Assembly (NCBI GenBank): GCA_025057015.1
Contig: JANWYG010000009.1
Coordinates: 87,890-151,889 of the forward strand
Direction of reading: 5' to 3'
Source of the DNA: Blastocatellia bacterium
GTDB taxonomy: Bacteria > Acidobacteriota > Blastocatellia > Chloracidobacteriales > JADJPF01
Length of the DNA: 64,000 nt
Shown here: positions 1 to 8,700 of the stretch, piece by piece
Layout of the letters: every line of letters starts with the position of its first letter
Position numbering within the stretch: position 1 is the first letter of the stretch
Program-made: the position numbers and the translations under genes
Notes under the pieces: model-generated
Told to the model about the DNA's origin: nothing
The model's input: only the letters and a program-made list of their open reading frames with translations
Database searches by the model: none

Positions 1-1077
1 GCAGGTTTAATCCTCTTCATAGTTGACGCAAAAGCCGGTATAACTCCTCTCGACGAACAGATGGCTAGTATGCTACGTACGGTTGGCAAGCCAGTTTTCG
101 TCGTCGCAAACAAATCTGACAGCAACTCTTCAGAGCAACTCTCCGTGGATTTCTATAGGCTCGGCTACGAAACAGTGCTACCTGTTTCAGCCGAACAAGG
201 CAACGGGATTGGCGAGCTACTGGATGAAATAATCAAGCTTCTTCCCTCACCAGAAACTGAGCAAGAGCACAAAGAAGAGATCAAAATAGCCATCATAGGC
301 AGGCCTAATGTGGGCAAGTCGTCTCTAGTAAACAGGCTACTTGGCGAGGAACGTGTCATAGTCTCTCCCTTGCCCGGCACTACGCGTGATGCTGTAGACT
401 CTTTGCTAGAGCATCAAGGCAGACACTATAGGCTGATCGACACAGCCGGGATCAGACGTAAAGGCAAGACAACAGAAGGTGCAGAAAAGCTTTCTGTAGT
501 GATGGCCAGAAAACACATGCAGATGGCTGACGTAGCCATACTGCTAATAGACGCTGTAGAAGGTCCGACAGCGCTCGACGCTCATATAGCTGGATACGCT
601 ACGGAGGCCGGCTGTAGCATCATTCTTGCTGTCAACAAATGGGATCTTGTGAAAAAAGACAGTTTGACCGCTATAGTCTTTGAAAAATCCTTACGCGAGA
701 AGATGAAGTTCCTCGACTACGCCCCAGTAGTTTTTATTTCAGCTACTACGGGGCTAAGAGTAGTCAAGTTACTAGAACTTGCCGAGCGCGCTTACCGAAG
801 CAGGCATTTAAGGATAGGAACAGCCGAGCTTAACGAATTCTTCGCCCGAACTTTGGCCCAGCCGCGTGCCAGCACTCCTGCCAAACGACCCGTCAAGGTG
901 CTCTACATCACACAAGCTTGCGTTGCTCCGCCTACCTTTGTTCTCTTTACGAACGCTCGTAGCCCGGAAGACAAGCTACACTTTTCTTATGAGCGGCACA
1001 TAGAGAACAAACTGCGAGAGCACTTCGACTTTTACGGCACGCCTATCAGATTCAAACAGCGATACAAAACTAGCTGA
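1..1077 (+). CDS. der: Ribosome-assembly GTPase Der (EngA), 5' end missing
   Basis: The reading frame is open from base 1, so the gene begins before the window. The first visible residues ([13 protein letters not shown]) lie inside the first GTPase domain, followed by its G4 motif NKSD. The second GTPase domain has a complete P-loop (GRPNVGKS), switch II DTAG and G4 NKWD, and a C-terminal KH-like domain ends at the stop. Tandem G domains plus KH are diagnostic of Der, a 50S-subunit assembly factor. The last 8 bases overlap the 3' end of the convergent thiG. Confidence 0.95.
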   Translation, partial: AGLILFIVDAKAGITPLDEQMASMLRTVGKPVFVVANKSDSNSSEQLSVDFYRLGYETVLPVSAEQGNGIGELLDEIIKLLPSPETEQEHKEEIKIAIIGRPNVGKSSLVNRLLGEERVIVSPLPGTTRDAVDSLLEHQGRHYRLIDTAGIRRKGKTTEGAEKLSVVMARKHMQMADVAILLIDAVEGPTALDAHIAGYATEAGCSIILAVNKWDLVKKDSLTAIVFEKSLREKMKFLDYAPVVFISATTGLRVVKLLELAERAYRSRHLRIGTAELNEFFARTLAQPRASTPAKRPVKVLYITQACVAPPTFVLFTNARSPEDKLHFSYERHIENKLREHFDFYGTPIRFKQRYKTS

Positions 1078-1846
1078 TTACACCTTGAAGTGGACTACTG
1101 GCCGAGGCATAAAGCCTACGCGGCATGCGTCCTGCAAGATAAGCTTTGCGACCAGCCTCGACGGCAAGCTTCATTGCTTCAGCCATAAGAGGTGGATCTT
1201 TAGCTTCGGCAACGGCTGTATTAAGCAATACTCCGTCCATACCCAGCTCCATAGCGATAGTCACATCCGAGGCAGTACCAACTCCCGCATCCACTATGAT
1301 GGGCACCTCTGTAATCATCTCCCGCAAGATACGCATAGTAGTGAAGTTTTGTATACCGAGCCCCGAACCTATAGGAGCGGCAAGCGGCATTACTGCAGCA
1401 GCGCCGGCATCTACTAATCGCTTAGCAGTAACTATGTCGTCATTAAAGTAGGGAAGAACTATAAAACCTTCCTTTACCAGCACGTGGGTAGCTTCGACGA
1501 GGCCGGTATTGTCAGGATAGAGAGTCTTTTCGTCACCTATGACTTCGAGCTTTATCCAAGCGGTACCCAATATTTCACGTGCTAGGCGCGCTGTTCTTAT
1601 AGCCTCCTGGGCAGTATAACAGCCTGCCGTATTGGGCAATATCTTTACACGCTTGCTGTCAATATAGTCGAGAAGTGTTCCGCGTCCAGCTTGACTGAGA
1701 TCGATCCGCCGAACTGCTACGGTTACCATCTCAGTACCAGAACGTCGATGCGCCTCAGCCATCACTTCGTTACTAGTATACTTTCCTGTGCCAAGCATCA
1801 GCCTGGAATTAAATTCATGCCCAGCTATCACTAGCTTATCTGTCAT
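1070..1846 (-). CDS. thiG: Thiazole synthase ThiG
   Basis: This 258-residue protein has the usual length for ThiG, a TIM-barrel enzyme that makes the thiazole phosphate of thiamine from deoxyxylulose phosphate, dehydroglycine and ThiS thiocarboxylate. It starts with the typical strand [19 protein letters not shown]. It carries the Schiff-base lysine in [10 protein letters not shown] and the phosphate-binding segments PIGSGLG and VDAGVG. It sits 21 bp downstream of thiS on the same strand, so the two are probably cotranscribed. Its 3' end overlaps der convergently by 8 bp. No thiF, thiH or thiO is in the window. Confidence 0.96.
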   Translation of the reverse strand: MTDKLVIAGHEFNSRLMLGTGKYTSNEVMAEAHRRSGTEMVTVAVRRIDLSQAGRGTLLDYIDSKRVKILPNTAGCYTAQEAIRTARLAREILGTAWIKLEVIGDEKTLYPDNTGLVEATHVLVKEGFIVLPYFNDDIVTAKRLVDAGAAAVMPLAAPIGSGLGIQNFTTMRILREMITEVPIIVDAGVGTASDVTIAMELGMDGVLLNTAVAEAKDPPLMAEAMKLAVEAGRKAYLAGRMPRRLYASASSPLQGVIS

Positions 1847-1867
1847 CTAAACCCCTTTTGACGGCTA

Positions 1868-2068
1868 CTAACCACCGCCGACAAAATGAACCACTTCCAG
1901 TGTATCACCATCTTTAAGCACAGTCGTAGCCCACTCTCCGCGTTTAACTATGTTGCGATTAAGCTCAACCGCAACCAGCTCTAGGCGCAAATTAAGGCTT
2001 TCAAGCAGCTCGAATATAGATATATTCTCTTTGACCTCCCTTTGCTCACCGTTTAGGTATATTTTCAT
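1868..2068 (-). CDS. thiS: Sulfur carrier protein ThiS
   Basis: This 66-residue ubiquitin-fold protein ends in Gly-Gly (VHFVGGG). That C-terminus is adenylated and converted to a thiocarboxylate, which donates sulfur to ThiG. The N-terminal strand [12 protein letters not shown] and the segment [11 protein letters not shown] are typical of ThiS. An extra Gly follows the usual GG, giving a three-glycine tail. It lies just upstream of thiG and 2 bp after the end of the preceding gene, so all three genes are likely one transcript. Confidence 0.95.
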   Translation of the reverse strand: MKIYLNGEQREVKENISIFELLESLNLRLELVAVELNRNIVKRGEWATTVLKDGDTLEVVHFVGGG

Positions 2069-2070
2069 CT

Positions 2071-2895
2071 TCAGCGTCGACGAATCAGGTGCTTTACTTC
2101 AGCTTCACCAAACTCTGAAGAAGTTTGAACTACTATAGCGGCACTACCAGCGTTAAACCTAGGAAGGATGACAGGAATAACTGACACTCCATCGTTTCCC
2201 GTACGACTGGTATACACCTGTGGCTTAAAGGTAGTGCCTATGACCTTAATTATCACCGGAACCCCGGCAAGTGGCTGGTCGTTACGTTTGACTTCGGCTT
2301 GAAGAACCACTGAATCCCCAGCATAGAACTCCGTACTACCTCGAAGCTTGATTTCCAGCTTTTCCTCCATGCGCTCTGCCTGTAGATACTCAAAAATAAT
2401 CTTATCCAGATCAAACTCAGCAAACAGCGCTGGGACGGCTTCAGAAGCAGCAGTCTTAGCCGAGTCAATAGGTTCAGCAGGAAGAGTACCTAATTGAGCT
2501 GCAGGAACACTTGGCTGCGCTGAAGGGATAGTAGTAGAAGTAACAGCAGGCACTTCAGGCGGTACAGGCATTTGAGCAGAAGGTGCAGAAGTCTCCGTGG
2601 CTTGTTGTTGCTGTGCTTGCCTCTGCTTATTAAGCCGCTCAACTAACTCCTGTATTCGCCCTGCTTTGATTATCGCTAGTATCGTGCGATGCTGTTTCTC
2701 CAGCATCGCCTGAAGCTGCTCTTCAGTAATGCCATTCTCAAGCTCTTTCTGATAGTAAGTTCTCTTAGCAGCTAAGATAGCTCCGCGTACGTATACCAAA
2801 GACTCTATGACAGGATTATTAGCTCCTTTGTCCTCAGTCTGTACGTGATATGTCACACCACTGTAAGATATGTCGGTATTATATCCAGTAAGCAT
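2071..2895 (-). CDS. Conserved-looking protein with Ig-like C-terminus, function unknown
   Basis: I do not recognise a named family. The first 75 residues (beginning [22 protein letters not shown], then a helix containing LEKQHRTI) look like a compact folded domain. A low-complexity middle of Gln, Ala, Pro and Ser follows, at roughly residues 85-150. The last 100 residues have the beta pattern of an Ig-like or surface-filament domain ([19 protein letters not shown]). No signal peptide is evident, so it may be cytosolic. It ends 2 bp before thiS, which suggests cotranscription, but nothing in it points to thiamine synthesis. Confidence 0.7.
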   Translation of the reverse strand: MLTGYNTDISYSGVTYHVQTEDKGANNPVIESLVYVRGAILAAKRTYYQKELENGITEEQLQAMLEKQHRTILAIIKAGRIQELVERLNKQRQAQQQQATETSAPSAQMPVPPEVPAVTSTTIPSAQPSVPAAQLGTLPAEPIDSAKTAASEAVPALFAEFDLDKIIFEYLQAERMEEKLEIKLRGSTEFYAGDSVVLQAEVKRNDQPLAGVPVIIKVIGTTFKPQVYTSRTGNDGVSVIPVILPRFNAGSAAIVVQTSSEFGEAEVKHLIRRR

Positions 2896-3014
2896 CTAGC
2901 TGTTCCCTACTAATTATTTACTGACATTCTTAGATAACGAGATACTACTACAGCAGAGAAAAAGCTGCAAGTTCCCTCTCTCATCGAGCAATAAAGAAAA
3001 CTGTAGTACTCGGG

Positions 3015-3043
3015 TTGACTGTCAGATAGTTTAGCAGTAAACT
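3015..3043 (+). promoter_or_regulatory. Possible sigma70-type promoter for the transglycosylase gene
   Basis: TTGACT at 3015-3020 and TAAACT at 3038-3043 are separated by 17 bp and lie about 30 bp upstream of the start codon at 3072. The -35 matches 5 of 6 consensus bases and the -10 matches 4 of 6. The divergent region 2896-3071 otherwise shows nothing clear. Confidence 0.4.
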
Positions 3044-3071
3044 TGCAAAAACCTCTGAAAAATGGCGTCTT

Positions 3072-3920
3072 ATGCGAGCTTTATTCTGTGTGCTACTGCT
3101 TAGTTCCTTAGCTATAGCTCAAACTGAAGATCGAAAAAAAGTACTAGATAACTTTGATCTAGCTCCTGAAATACCTGCTTCTGAGGTCGTCGAAAAACCC
3201 AAATACGCGGTTAAGTCCTCGATAAAGAAAAGCATCAAAAGAGAATCCAAGTCAGAGGAATACAAAGAACTAAAGATTGTCGACGTACAGCAATCTGCTC
3301 AGCCCAAGATTTACGCACAGCTAAACTCAAGCATAGATGATTTTGGTCGGATAGTACTAACAAGCGAAACAATAATAGTACAACCGCTACCGACCGGGTC
3401 ATCTCCTATGGGCACTACTGACACTACCGGAAGCAGCGAGCTAGACGAGCTGATTCTGAAAGCTGCCAAAAAGTACAACGTCGATCCTAGACTAATATTA
3501 GAAGTGATGAGACAAGAGTCAGGCTTCCGTAGAACAGCTCTCTCACCCAAAGGGGCGCAAGGATTAATGCAGCTAATTCCAGCCACAGCCACACGCTTTG
3601 GCGTTTATAGGCCTTATGATCCACAGGAAAATATCTTCGGTGGCACACGTTACTTGAGGTTTCTGCTCGACAAATTCAAAGGAAACGTCGAACTCGCTTT
3701 AGCAGGGTACAATGCTGGCGAGAATGCCGTTATACGATATGGATTTACCATCCCGCCATATCGAGAAACCCGCGACTACGTACGCAGCATCTTAGCTCGC
3801 TATCGAAGCAAGTACCACCAGATTACAAACGCTCAGCCAGAGCAACCAGCGGCACGTACGGCTCCCCTTATGATCTTTGCAGCCGAAGACGGAAGAGCCA
3901 TCTTATCTAATAACTACTGA
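3072..3920 (+). CDS. Exported lytic transglycosylase, SLT domain
   Basis: A signal peptide (RALFCVLLLSSLAIA, probable cleavage before Gln17) leads to a charged linker of about 100 residues and a C-terminal SLT domain at about residues 122-245. The domain has the catalytic glutamate E149 in VMRQESGF, then GLMQLIP and AGYNAGENAV. These are hallmarks of Slt-type enzymes that cleave peptidoglycan glycan strands to 1,6-anhydro-muropeptides. It lacks the long helical superhelix of Slt70, so it is a small periplasmic enzyme. It is transcribed divergently from the gene ending at 2071 and converges on the lipoprotein gene at 3941. Confidence 0.92.
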   Translation: MRALFCVLLLSSLAIAQTEDRKKVLDNFDLAPEIPASEVVEKPKYAVKSSIKKSIKRESKSEEYKELKIVDVQQSAQPKIYAQLNSSIDDFGRIVLTSETIIVQPLPTGSSPMGTTDTTGSSELDELILKAAKKYNVDPRLILEVMRQESGFRRTALSPKGAQGLMQLIPATATRFGVYRPYDPQENIFGGTRYLRFLLDKFKGNVELALAGYNAGENAVIRYGFTIPPYRETRDYVRSILARYRSKYHQITNAQPEQPAARTAPLMIFAAEDGRAILSNNY

Positions 3921-3940
3921 AACTTCCGAAAGAAGTAGGG

Positions 3941-4885
3941 CTATTTTATCTTTTTGACATAGTATCTATCCGTCTTTGGATCTTTAGCCAGCAAATAGGT
4001 GACAGGAACTACCTGAGAGGTCTTTTTATCTATGAGCTTCAGTACAAGAATGCCTTTCTGTTTGTTGAAATCCACAGGATAAATCCCCCTCAGTCCAGAC
4101 TCAACATATATAGAGCCATAGCCGTGTATCTTATTGTCCCAAATGACCACATACAATCGATCAAAGTCTATCTCCTCGTCCCGACTAAAAGTAAACTTAT
4201 CTAAAATTATGTAGTGGTATTCCTCACGCCCAGTTTGGTCATCGATGACCGAGCCGAAAGGTACCCAAGCAGCAATGCGACGACTACCACCGGGTAAAGC
4301 GGCTATAGCTTCTGGAGCTTTAATCTCCACCGAGTCTGCATACAACCAACCAGCCCGGGTCAAATACTCATTACCTAGGCGAACCTTGTACCACCTGTCA
4401 AAACGTCTTTCACCTGTATCAACTATCCTCTCAGTTCGCACACGTTCTAAAATATCAACCTCTGTTGAAGCCGGTAGCAGAGTCAAAACTTCACTGTCTC
4501 GGCTTGGGGATAGCCTCAATTTCAGCTTGTCTTTAGTGCGTCCTCGAGCCTGCACCTGAATAGAACTGCTTTCTTCAGCGAGCTTTCTCGATTCAGAAAG
4601 AAGCCTCTTACTCAAAACTTGCCTACCTTCAAGCCAACCTTCCAGAAAGTCTTCTCCGACAGGTTTATAACGCACACGCACATATTCGCGCTGATTGACC
4701 GTCTGACGCTCTAGTATCTCTACTTCCTCGCCAAGCTTGAGCTCCCTCAACGAAGTCGTTACCAAAGCTGTAGATGTAAGTAGCTTAGCTTTATCAAAGA
4801 TCACTACTGCCTGTTCTAAAGGCCTGTCAGGCTTATCCGTTATGCATGAAAAAAGCAATAACATGATGGGAAATAATTTGCGCAT
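3941..4885 (-). CDS. Putative SH3-like-domain lipoprotein
   Basis: The N-terminus MRKLFPIMLLLFSC resembles a lipoprotein signal, although LFSC is an imperfect lipobox. Two regions have the bacterial SH3 pattern: about residues 27-90 (LGEEVEILERQTVNQREYVRV) and about 115-190 (KLRLSPSRDSEVLTLLPA, ending in a GWLYADSV strand). A C-terminal beta-rich domain of about 110 residues follows. Such domains often bind cell-wall peptides. The next gene downstream of the shared promoter side (4887-5456) ends 1 bp away, and that gene also encodes a likely lipoprotein, so the two probably act together at the envelope. The exact role is unknown. Confidence 0.8.
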   Translation of the reverse strand: MRKLFPIMLLLFSCITDKPDRPLEQAVVIFDKAKLLTSTALVTTSLRELKLGEEVEILERQTVNQREYVRVRYKPVGEDFLEGWLEGRQVLSKRLLSESRKLAEESSSIQVQARGRTKDKLKLRLSPSRDSEVLTLLPASTEVDILERVRTERIVDTGERRFDRWYKVRLGNEYLTRAGWLYADSVEIKAPEAIAALPGGSRRIAAWVPFGSVIDDQTGREEYHYIILDKFTFSRDEEIDFDRLYVVIWDNKIHGYGSIYVESGLRGIYPVDFNKQKGILVLKLIDKKTSQVVPVTYLLAKDPKTDRYYVKKIK

Positions 4886-4886
4886 A

Positions 4887-5456
4887 CTACTTCCTTGCAG
4901 GCCTCTTAGACTTTACTTGCTCGAAATGTTCTTCGCTCAACATTTTTTCTGCTTTAAAGACGCTTACCAGCGCACTCTTCCAAGCTTCGTGTAGCACAGA
5001 ATCCAAGAAGTAATACTCCTCGCCTGCCAAGACTAAGGTAGAACCTAGCGCATAGCGCTTTTTGACCTCTTCAAAAAGAGCAGGATCTTGCCTTCTGAAC
5101 AGCTTCGAAGTAGCATCATTCCTTTTATCTAAGAGCCGACGTATAACAACTATATCATCTAGGGTAGCTGCTATATAGCTTCTAGACTTCTTGTCAGCAT
5201 AGGATTCAGTCAAGGCTAGGAAGCGATTTACACTAGCTTCTGCATCGAGCAAATATTTTAGGAAATGCTCAACTGACTGTTTGTCATCAATCTTATAACT
5301 TCTCAGCTTGCGCAGTTGTCCTAAAACTTCTTCAGCAGAAGACTTGTATCTGCTCCAGTCTGACACTTCACTCTTCTTGTTACAGGCAAAAAAAAGCAAG
5401 GCGAGAAAAAGTACTAAGACAAGCTTCAACAAAAAGCTGTGAACTAGAACCAACAA
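4887..5456 (-). CDS. Putative helical lipoprotein, function unknown
   Basis: A hydrophobic N-terminus ends in the lipobox-like LLFFAC, followed by a soluble, mostly helical charged region of about 160 residues with no motif I recognise. The start is uncertain. Position 5456 is a TTG with no clear ribosome site, further TTG codons lie close by in frame, and there is no ATG before the lipobox. It ends 1 bp before the SH3-like lipoprotein gene, implying an operon. It begins just after the terminator of the preceding operon. Confidence 0.72.
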   Translation of the reverse strand: MLVLVHSFLLKLVLVLFLALLFFACNKKSEVSDWSRYKSSAEEVLGQLRKLRSYKIDDKQSVEHFLKYLLDAEASVNRFLALTESYADKKSRSYIAATLDDIVVIRRLLDKRNDATSKLFRRQDPALFEEVKKRYALGSTLVLAGEEYYFLDSVLHEAWKSALVSVFKAEKMLSEEHFEQVKSKRPARK

Positions 5457-5476
5457 GTTACAGTAAGATAGATTAC

Positions 5477-5515
5477 AAAAAGAAAATGCTACCCTGCCCA
5501 GAAAGGTGGGCAGGG
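5477..5515 (-). terminator. Rho-independent terminator of the small-protein operon
   Basis: A perfect 9-bp stem (CCCTGCCCA at 5492-5500 pairing with TGGGCAGGG at 5507-5515) closes a 6-nt loop. On the minus strand it is followed by a T-rich run (TAGCATTTTCTTTTT). It lies 7 bp past the stop of the gene at 5522-5887, so it ends that operon. Confidence 0.88.
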
Positions 5516-5521
5516 CCTGTG

Positions 5522-5887
5522 TTACGCCAGGCGTTCAAGTATGCCGCGCAGCCGGCGGCTGAGTATTGGATCGTTTTGTGCAAAGTCAGATATAGTATCA
5601 AGCATAGTCTCCATGTCAATACGACTACGGACTTCAGGCCCTACTAGATTGGAAACTATAGCACGAGCTGCTTTATCTATAGCTACGCGAGACATAACAG
5701 AATTATTCATATCTACAGATTTGACTATACTAGTAAGAGCAGAGCGTAGAGGCGAGACCGTCTTCAGGTCGGCTTTTTCGGCAACGGCATCAAGCGTTGC
5801 TTGAAAGTTTGCCCGATCCACACCGTGTGTATTGTCTGCAGTATAAGTTTCTATGTTAGGTATGTTAAATCTATTATCTATTTTCAT
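5522..5887 (-). CDS. Small alpha-helical cytosolic protein, unknown
   Basis: A 121-residue protein with no signal peptide or membrane segment. The N-terminus (MKIDNRFNIPNIETYTADN) is polar and looks disordered; the rest appears helical and ends RRLRGILERLA. The start is supported by a strong ribosome site (AGGGGG) a few bases upstream. It is the last gene of a run of four small proteins with similar ribosome sites. The general look, a short secreted-type N-terminus and a helical core beside a small TPR protein, recalls type III export substrates and chaperones, but no sequence signature proves this. Confidence 0.75.
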   Translation of the reverse strand: MKIDNRFNIPNIETYTADNTHGVDRANFQATLDAVAEKADLKTVSPLRSALTSIVKSVDMNNSVMSRVAIDKAARAIVSNLVGPEVRSRIDMETMLDTISDFAQNDPILSRRLRGILERLA

Positions 5888-5896
5888 GGCATCCCC

Positions 5897-6280
5897 CTAG
5901 GGCAGCACGTCCAATATAGCTTCTGCCATCTTGCCGAAAGCCCCTTCAGGATCGAGTTCGACGGCGCGTATTAATGCCTCACGCGCCCGATCGAACTCCT
6001 TCTTCATAAAGAAGGCTTCCCCAAGATGAGCATAAGCATAAGCGCTCTCTGGGTTCTTCTTGAGCGCTTCTTCGTAGATCTCGATACACTCGTCCAGCTT
6101 ACCTTCTACAAAAAGAGTAGTTCCTATAGCGACTTGAGGGACTTCCGAGTTTGGCCTCAACAAAGAGACTCCTGTAAAAACTTCTCGTGCTTCCTCATAT
6201 CTACCAGCATCTCTATAGATAAATCCTGCTTCCATAAGGAAATCTATCTCTTCCTGAGAAACCAGCGAAGTATCGAGCAT
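5897..6280 (-). CDS. Small TPR protein, possible chaperone
   Basis: Its 127 residues consist almost wholly of three tetratricopeptide repeats (AGFIYRDAGRYEEAREVF, then AIGTTLFVEGKLDECIEIY, then AHLGEAFFMKKEFDRAREAL). There is no signal peptide. Stand-alone three-TPR proteins of this size commonly bind short peptide segments of partner proteins; the SycD/LcrH and YscG chaperones of type III secretion are examples. Here it is encoded between two unknown small proteins, so a chaperone role for a neighbour is a reasonable guess. The ribosome site AGAGAGG supports the ATG at 6280. Confidence 0.82.
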   Translation of the reverse strand: MLDTSLVSQEEIDFLMEAGFIYRDAGRYEEAREVFTGVSLLRPNSEVPQVAIGTTLFVEGKLDECIEIYEEALKKNPESAYAYAHLGEAFFMKKEFDRAREALIRAVELDPEGAFGKMAEAILDVLP

Positions 6281-6292
6281 GCGCTACCTCTC

Positions 6293-6664
6293 TTACTTGA
6301 CGTTTCTTATAGCCGACATAGATGCGTCGTGACGAGATTTGAGAATATTTGTCAGCACTTCGATCGTACGTGATTGCGATTGTATGCGCTCCTGCAGACT
6401 GATGAGCGCTAACTGGTTCTGAAATTGCTGCTGCAAAGCATTCTCAGCAGCGACTGAATTGAGCGCCCTATTAGCCTGAGGATCATTCGGATTAACATTT
6501 CCAAGTCCGAGATCTCCGTTACCTATGTTGTCTACGTTACTGGTAGAAGTGGTACCACCAAGATCAAATCCTGCACCGCTTGACCTGCGCGAAGCTGGAC
6601 TACTAGCAATAGAACGAATGCTGCTTAGATCAAAAAAGCTATTGTTAATACCTTGTATCGCCAT
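6293..6664 (-). CDS. Small Ser/Asn-rich protein with C-terminal coiled coil
   Basis: The start was chosen at 6664 (MAIQGINNSFFDLSS) because GGGAGGA lies at ideal spacing; an upstream in-frame ATG at 6682 lacks such a site. Residues 1-75 are Ser, Gly and Asn rich and probably disordered. The last 50 form an amphipathic helix (QQFQNQLALISLQERIQSQ) ending in RHDASMSAIRNVK. A disordered N-terminus with a terminal helix resembles rod or needle subunits and other substrates of type III-like export, but this is only an architectural likeness. Confidence 0.72.
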   Translation of the reverse strand: MAIQGINNSFFDLSSIRSIASSPASRRSSGAGFDLGGTTSTSNVDNIGNGDLGLGNVNPNDPQANRALNSVAAENALQQQFQNQLALISLQERIQSQSRTIEVLTNILKSRHDASMSAIRNVK

Positions 6665-6729
6665 TATTATCCTCCCAATCAACTTGCATTGTTTATCTTA
6701 TTATCGGAAAGCTACACTGAAAGTTGCCT

Positions 6730-7041
6730 TTAGCTGCTCTTAAGCTTCGCTTTAACTTCAAGTAGCTCTGCTGCAAGCTGCATAGCCCGCCCGTAGGCAT
6801 TCAGAATTTTCTGTGCATCTTCGGCATCTTGCCGTGTGCCACTGCGAACTACTCTATCAAATTCTATACATGAATTTTCGCACTTCCGAAAAATAGCCCC
6901 AAAGTTCTCTCGCTGCAGATATTTCTCGAAAACAGGATAGTGTCGCTCGAAAACAACTTCATCGGTTTGTTGCTGTTGCTGAGGCGCTTGCCTCATATAC
7001 TGCCAGTCTCCTGCTTTAAACGCCTGAAATTTCTCACTCAT
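6730..7041 (-). CDS. Small helical protein with poly-Gln segment, unknown
   Basis: A 103-residue cytosolic protein. A short N-terminus is followed by a glutamine run (APQQQQQTDE) at about residues 19-28, then a helical domain with two cysteines (FRKCENSCIEF). A GGAGAGA ribosome site supports the ATG at 7041. It lies 12 bp downstream of the TPR protein at 7054-8637 and heads the set of small genes. No family recognised. Confidence 0.7.
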   Translation of the reverse strand: MSEKFQAFKAGDWQYMRQAPQQQQQTDEVVFERHYPVFEKYLQRENFGAIFRKCENSCIEFDRVVRSGTRQDAEDAQKILNAYGRAMQLAAELLEVKAKLKSS

Positions 7042-7053
7042 AAGCTCTCTCCG

Positions 7054-8637
7054 CTACTTTAGTTGCCAACTTACTTCAAATGCTACCGAGTCAGTACCTT
7101 CATTTTCCACAGCCAATACTACAGTATACATATTTGCTTGAGAAGGCTGCTCTATCAACTGTATTTCAGACTTTCCTGATAACTTCCTAACTTTTGCCAA
7201 TACCTCCTGATGAGGCAAACCGTCAGTGCGTACCTTGACATCTGTAGGCTTGCCGCCTGACACCTGCTCAACATCTACAAACGGCCCTTGAACTCTCACT
7301 ATAGCCCTACCGGTAATCTGCCCCGACCAACTTACGATGCCCTGGCGACGCAACTCCCACTCTATCTCAAAGCTCACTTCTTCTTCCTTCTTCGTATCGA
7401 GAGCAAACACAGCTGTGAAACCGTTCGTAGCATCAGGTGCCTCAACTTGCCGAACTACAGCAGTGCCAGTTAGACGTTTAAACCGCTTTATCAAATAAGG
7501 TACTTCTGGGAGCCGCTCACTTATCGAAGCTTTGCTTACATCCCCTTCTACGACAACGTTTTTGCCGCGCAGCTTGAGTTTGGTCACACCAGGTGCAACT
7601 CTGCAAACACAAACAGTTCTTCCTCTTGCTGGCAACGGAGGCCCAAGCCGCAGAGCTATTTCTTCTAACCTTTGCTTTATTTGCCCGTCCTCAACTAGGA
7701 CGTCCATAGCTGCTTTATACTCGCGCTCCGCTTCTAAATACTTACGGTTCAGATAAAGCTGTTCACCCCTCTGCTTCTGATAATGTGCCTGCGCAATACG
7801 TAGTCCTTTCTTAGCCTGCTCATTATTCGGCTCTAAAGCTAGTACTTCGCGAAACTTAACTAACGCGTCTTCATATGCTCCATCAGACAGCTTGTTTTCA
7901 GCAAATTTCAACGTCGCAGCTACATCAAGCTTAAGTAGCCCATCCAACGCTTTCTGGTTTTTAGGTTCATACTCTGTAACCCGCATAAAATATCTACGCG
8001 CAGCATCTTCGTTGCCTGCCACTAACTCCGCCTCGCCCAGTGCCAACAAGGCTCTTACCATCTTCTCGCGAGTTTCAGAATTACTAGATATCCTGAGCAG
8101 CTTTTCCAGATACTCTAACGCAACGTCATATTTTTGTTGAGACAAAGCAGCCTCTGCAAGATGCTTGTACAAAACCGGTACCTGCTCTATAGCCTTTACA
8201 TCATTTGGCCTAAGCAGGAGTATCTGTTGGTACAAAGCTAATTCTTGAGCATAGGAGCCTTTCGGAAGATTTTTAACCTCTAAGTGAAGCTTAGCTACTT
8301 GCTGCTGCTTATCTAACAGTTCTATAAGCTCAGGTGTAGCAGATTTGTCCTTACGGCGACGTGCAGCTTCATCAAGGTATTGCAGAGCTAAAGTATAATT
8401 GGTCGCATCTATCAGCTCCGAGCTTTTTCTTATGTAATAGTCTAAAGGCTTGCCCTTAGGTACAACAGGCCCTCGACTCGAACTGCTGCCACTTCGCCCT
8501 CCAACTTTAGCCTTCTTATTATCAGGAACTACGTCTGCCGGCTGACTCCCTTTGCCTTTGCCCCTGCCTATTACAGGCCCTTCCTGCGCAACTGCTAGGT
8601 TACATACTACGAAAAACAACAGAAGCTGTATCTTCAT
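7054..8637 (-). CDS. Exported TPR protein with two C-terminal beta repeats
   Basis: A signal peptide (LLLFFVVCNLAVA, cleavage before Gln18) is followed by a Gly/Lys-rich linker. A TPR solenoid spans about residues 65-335, with clear units such as ALQYLDEAARR, ALEYLEKLLRI and ALVKFREVLALEPNNEQA. The C-terminus holds two related domains of about 85 residues (about 345-440 and 445-527), each ending in a strand like VSFEIEWEL or VAFEVSWQL. The protein is probably periplasmic or surface-exposed and is a likely scaffold. It lies directly upstream of the small-protein genes in the same direction. Confidence 0.83.
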   Translation of the reverse strand: MKIQLLLFFVVCNLAVAQEGPVIGRGKGKGSQPADVVPDNKKAKVGGRSGSSSSRGPVVPKGKPLDYYIRKSSELIDATNYTLALQYLDEAARRRKDKSATPELIELLDKQQQVAKLHLEVKNLPKGSYAQELALYQQILLLRPNDVKAIEQVPVLYKHLAEAALSQQKYDVALEYLEKLLRISSNSETREKMVRALLALGEAELVAGNEDAARRYFMRVTEYEPKNQKALDGLLKLDVAATLKFAENKLSDGAYEDALVKFREVLALEPNNEQAKKGLRIAQAHYQKQRGEQLYLNRKYLEAEREYKAAMDVLVEDGQIKQRLEEIALRLGPPLPARGRTVCVCRVAPGVTKLKLRGKNVVVEGDVSKASISERLPEVPYLIKRFKRLTGTAVVRQVEAPDATNGFTAVFALDTKKEEEVSFEIEWELRRQGIVSWSGQITGRAIVRVQGPFVDVEQVSGGKPTDVKVRTDGLPHQEVLAKVRKLSGKSEIQLIEQPSQANMYTVVLAVENEGTDSVAFEVSWQLK

Positions 8638-8700
8638 AGATAGCCGTACATCCCAAAAAGAACTCTAACAACAAGTCAAAATTAAAAGCCCTCCACTCAG

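Noticed and set aside
5522..7041. Definite type III secretion operon
   Set aside because: No ATPase, secretin, export-gate or ring protein is in the window, and the small proteins lack diagnostic motifs. Kept only as a hypothesis.
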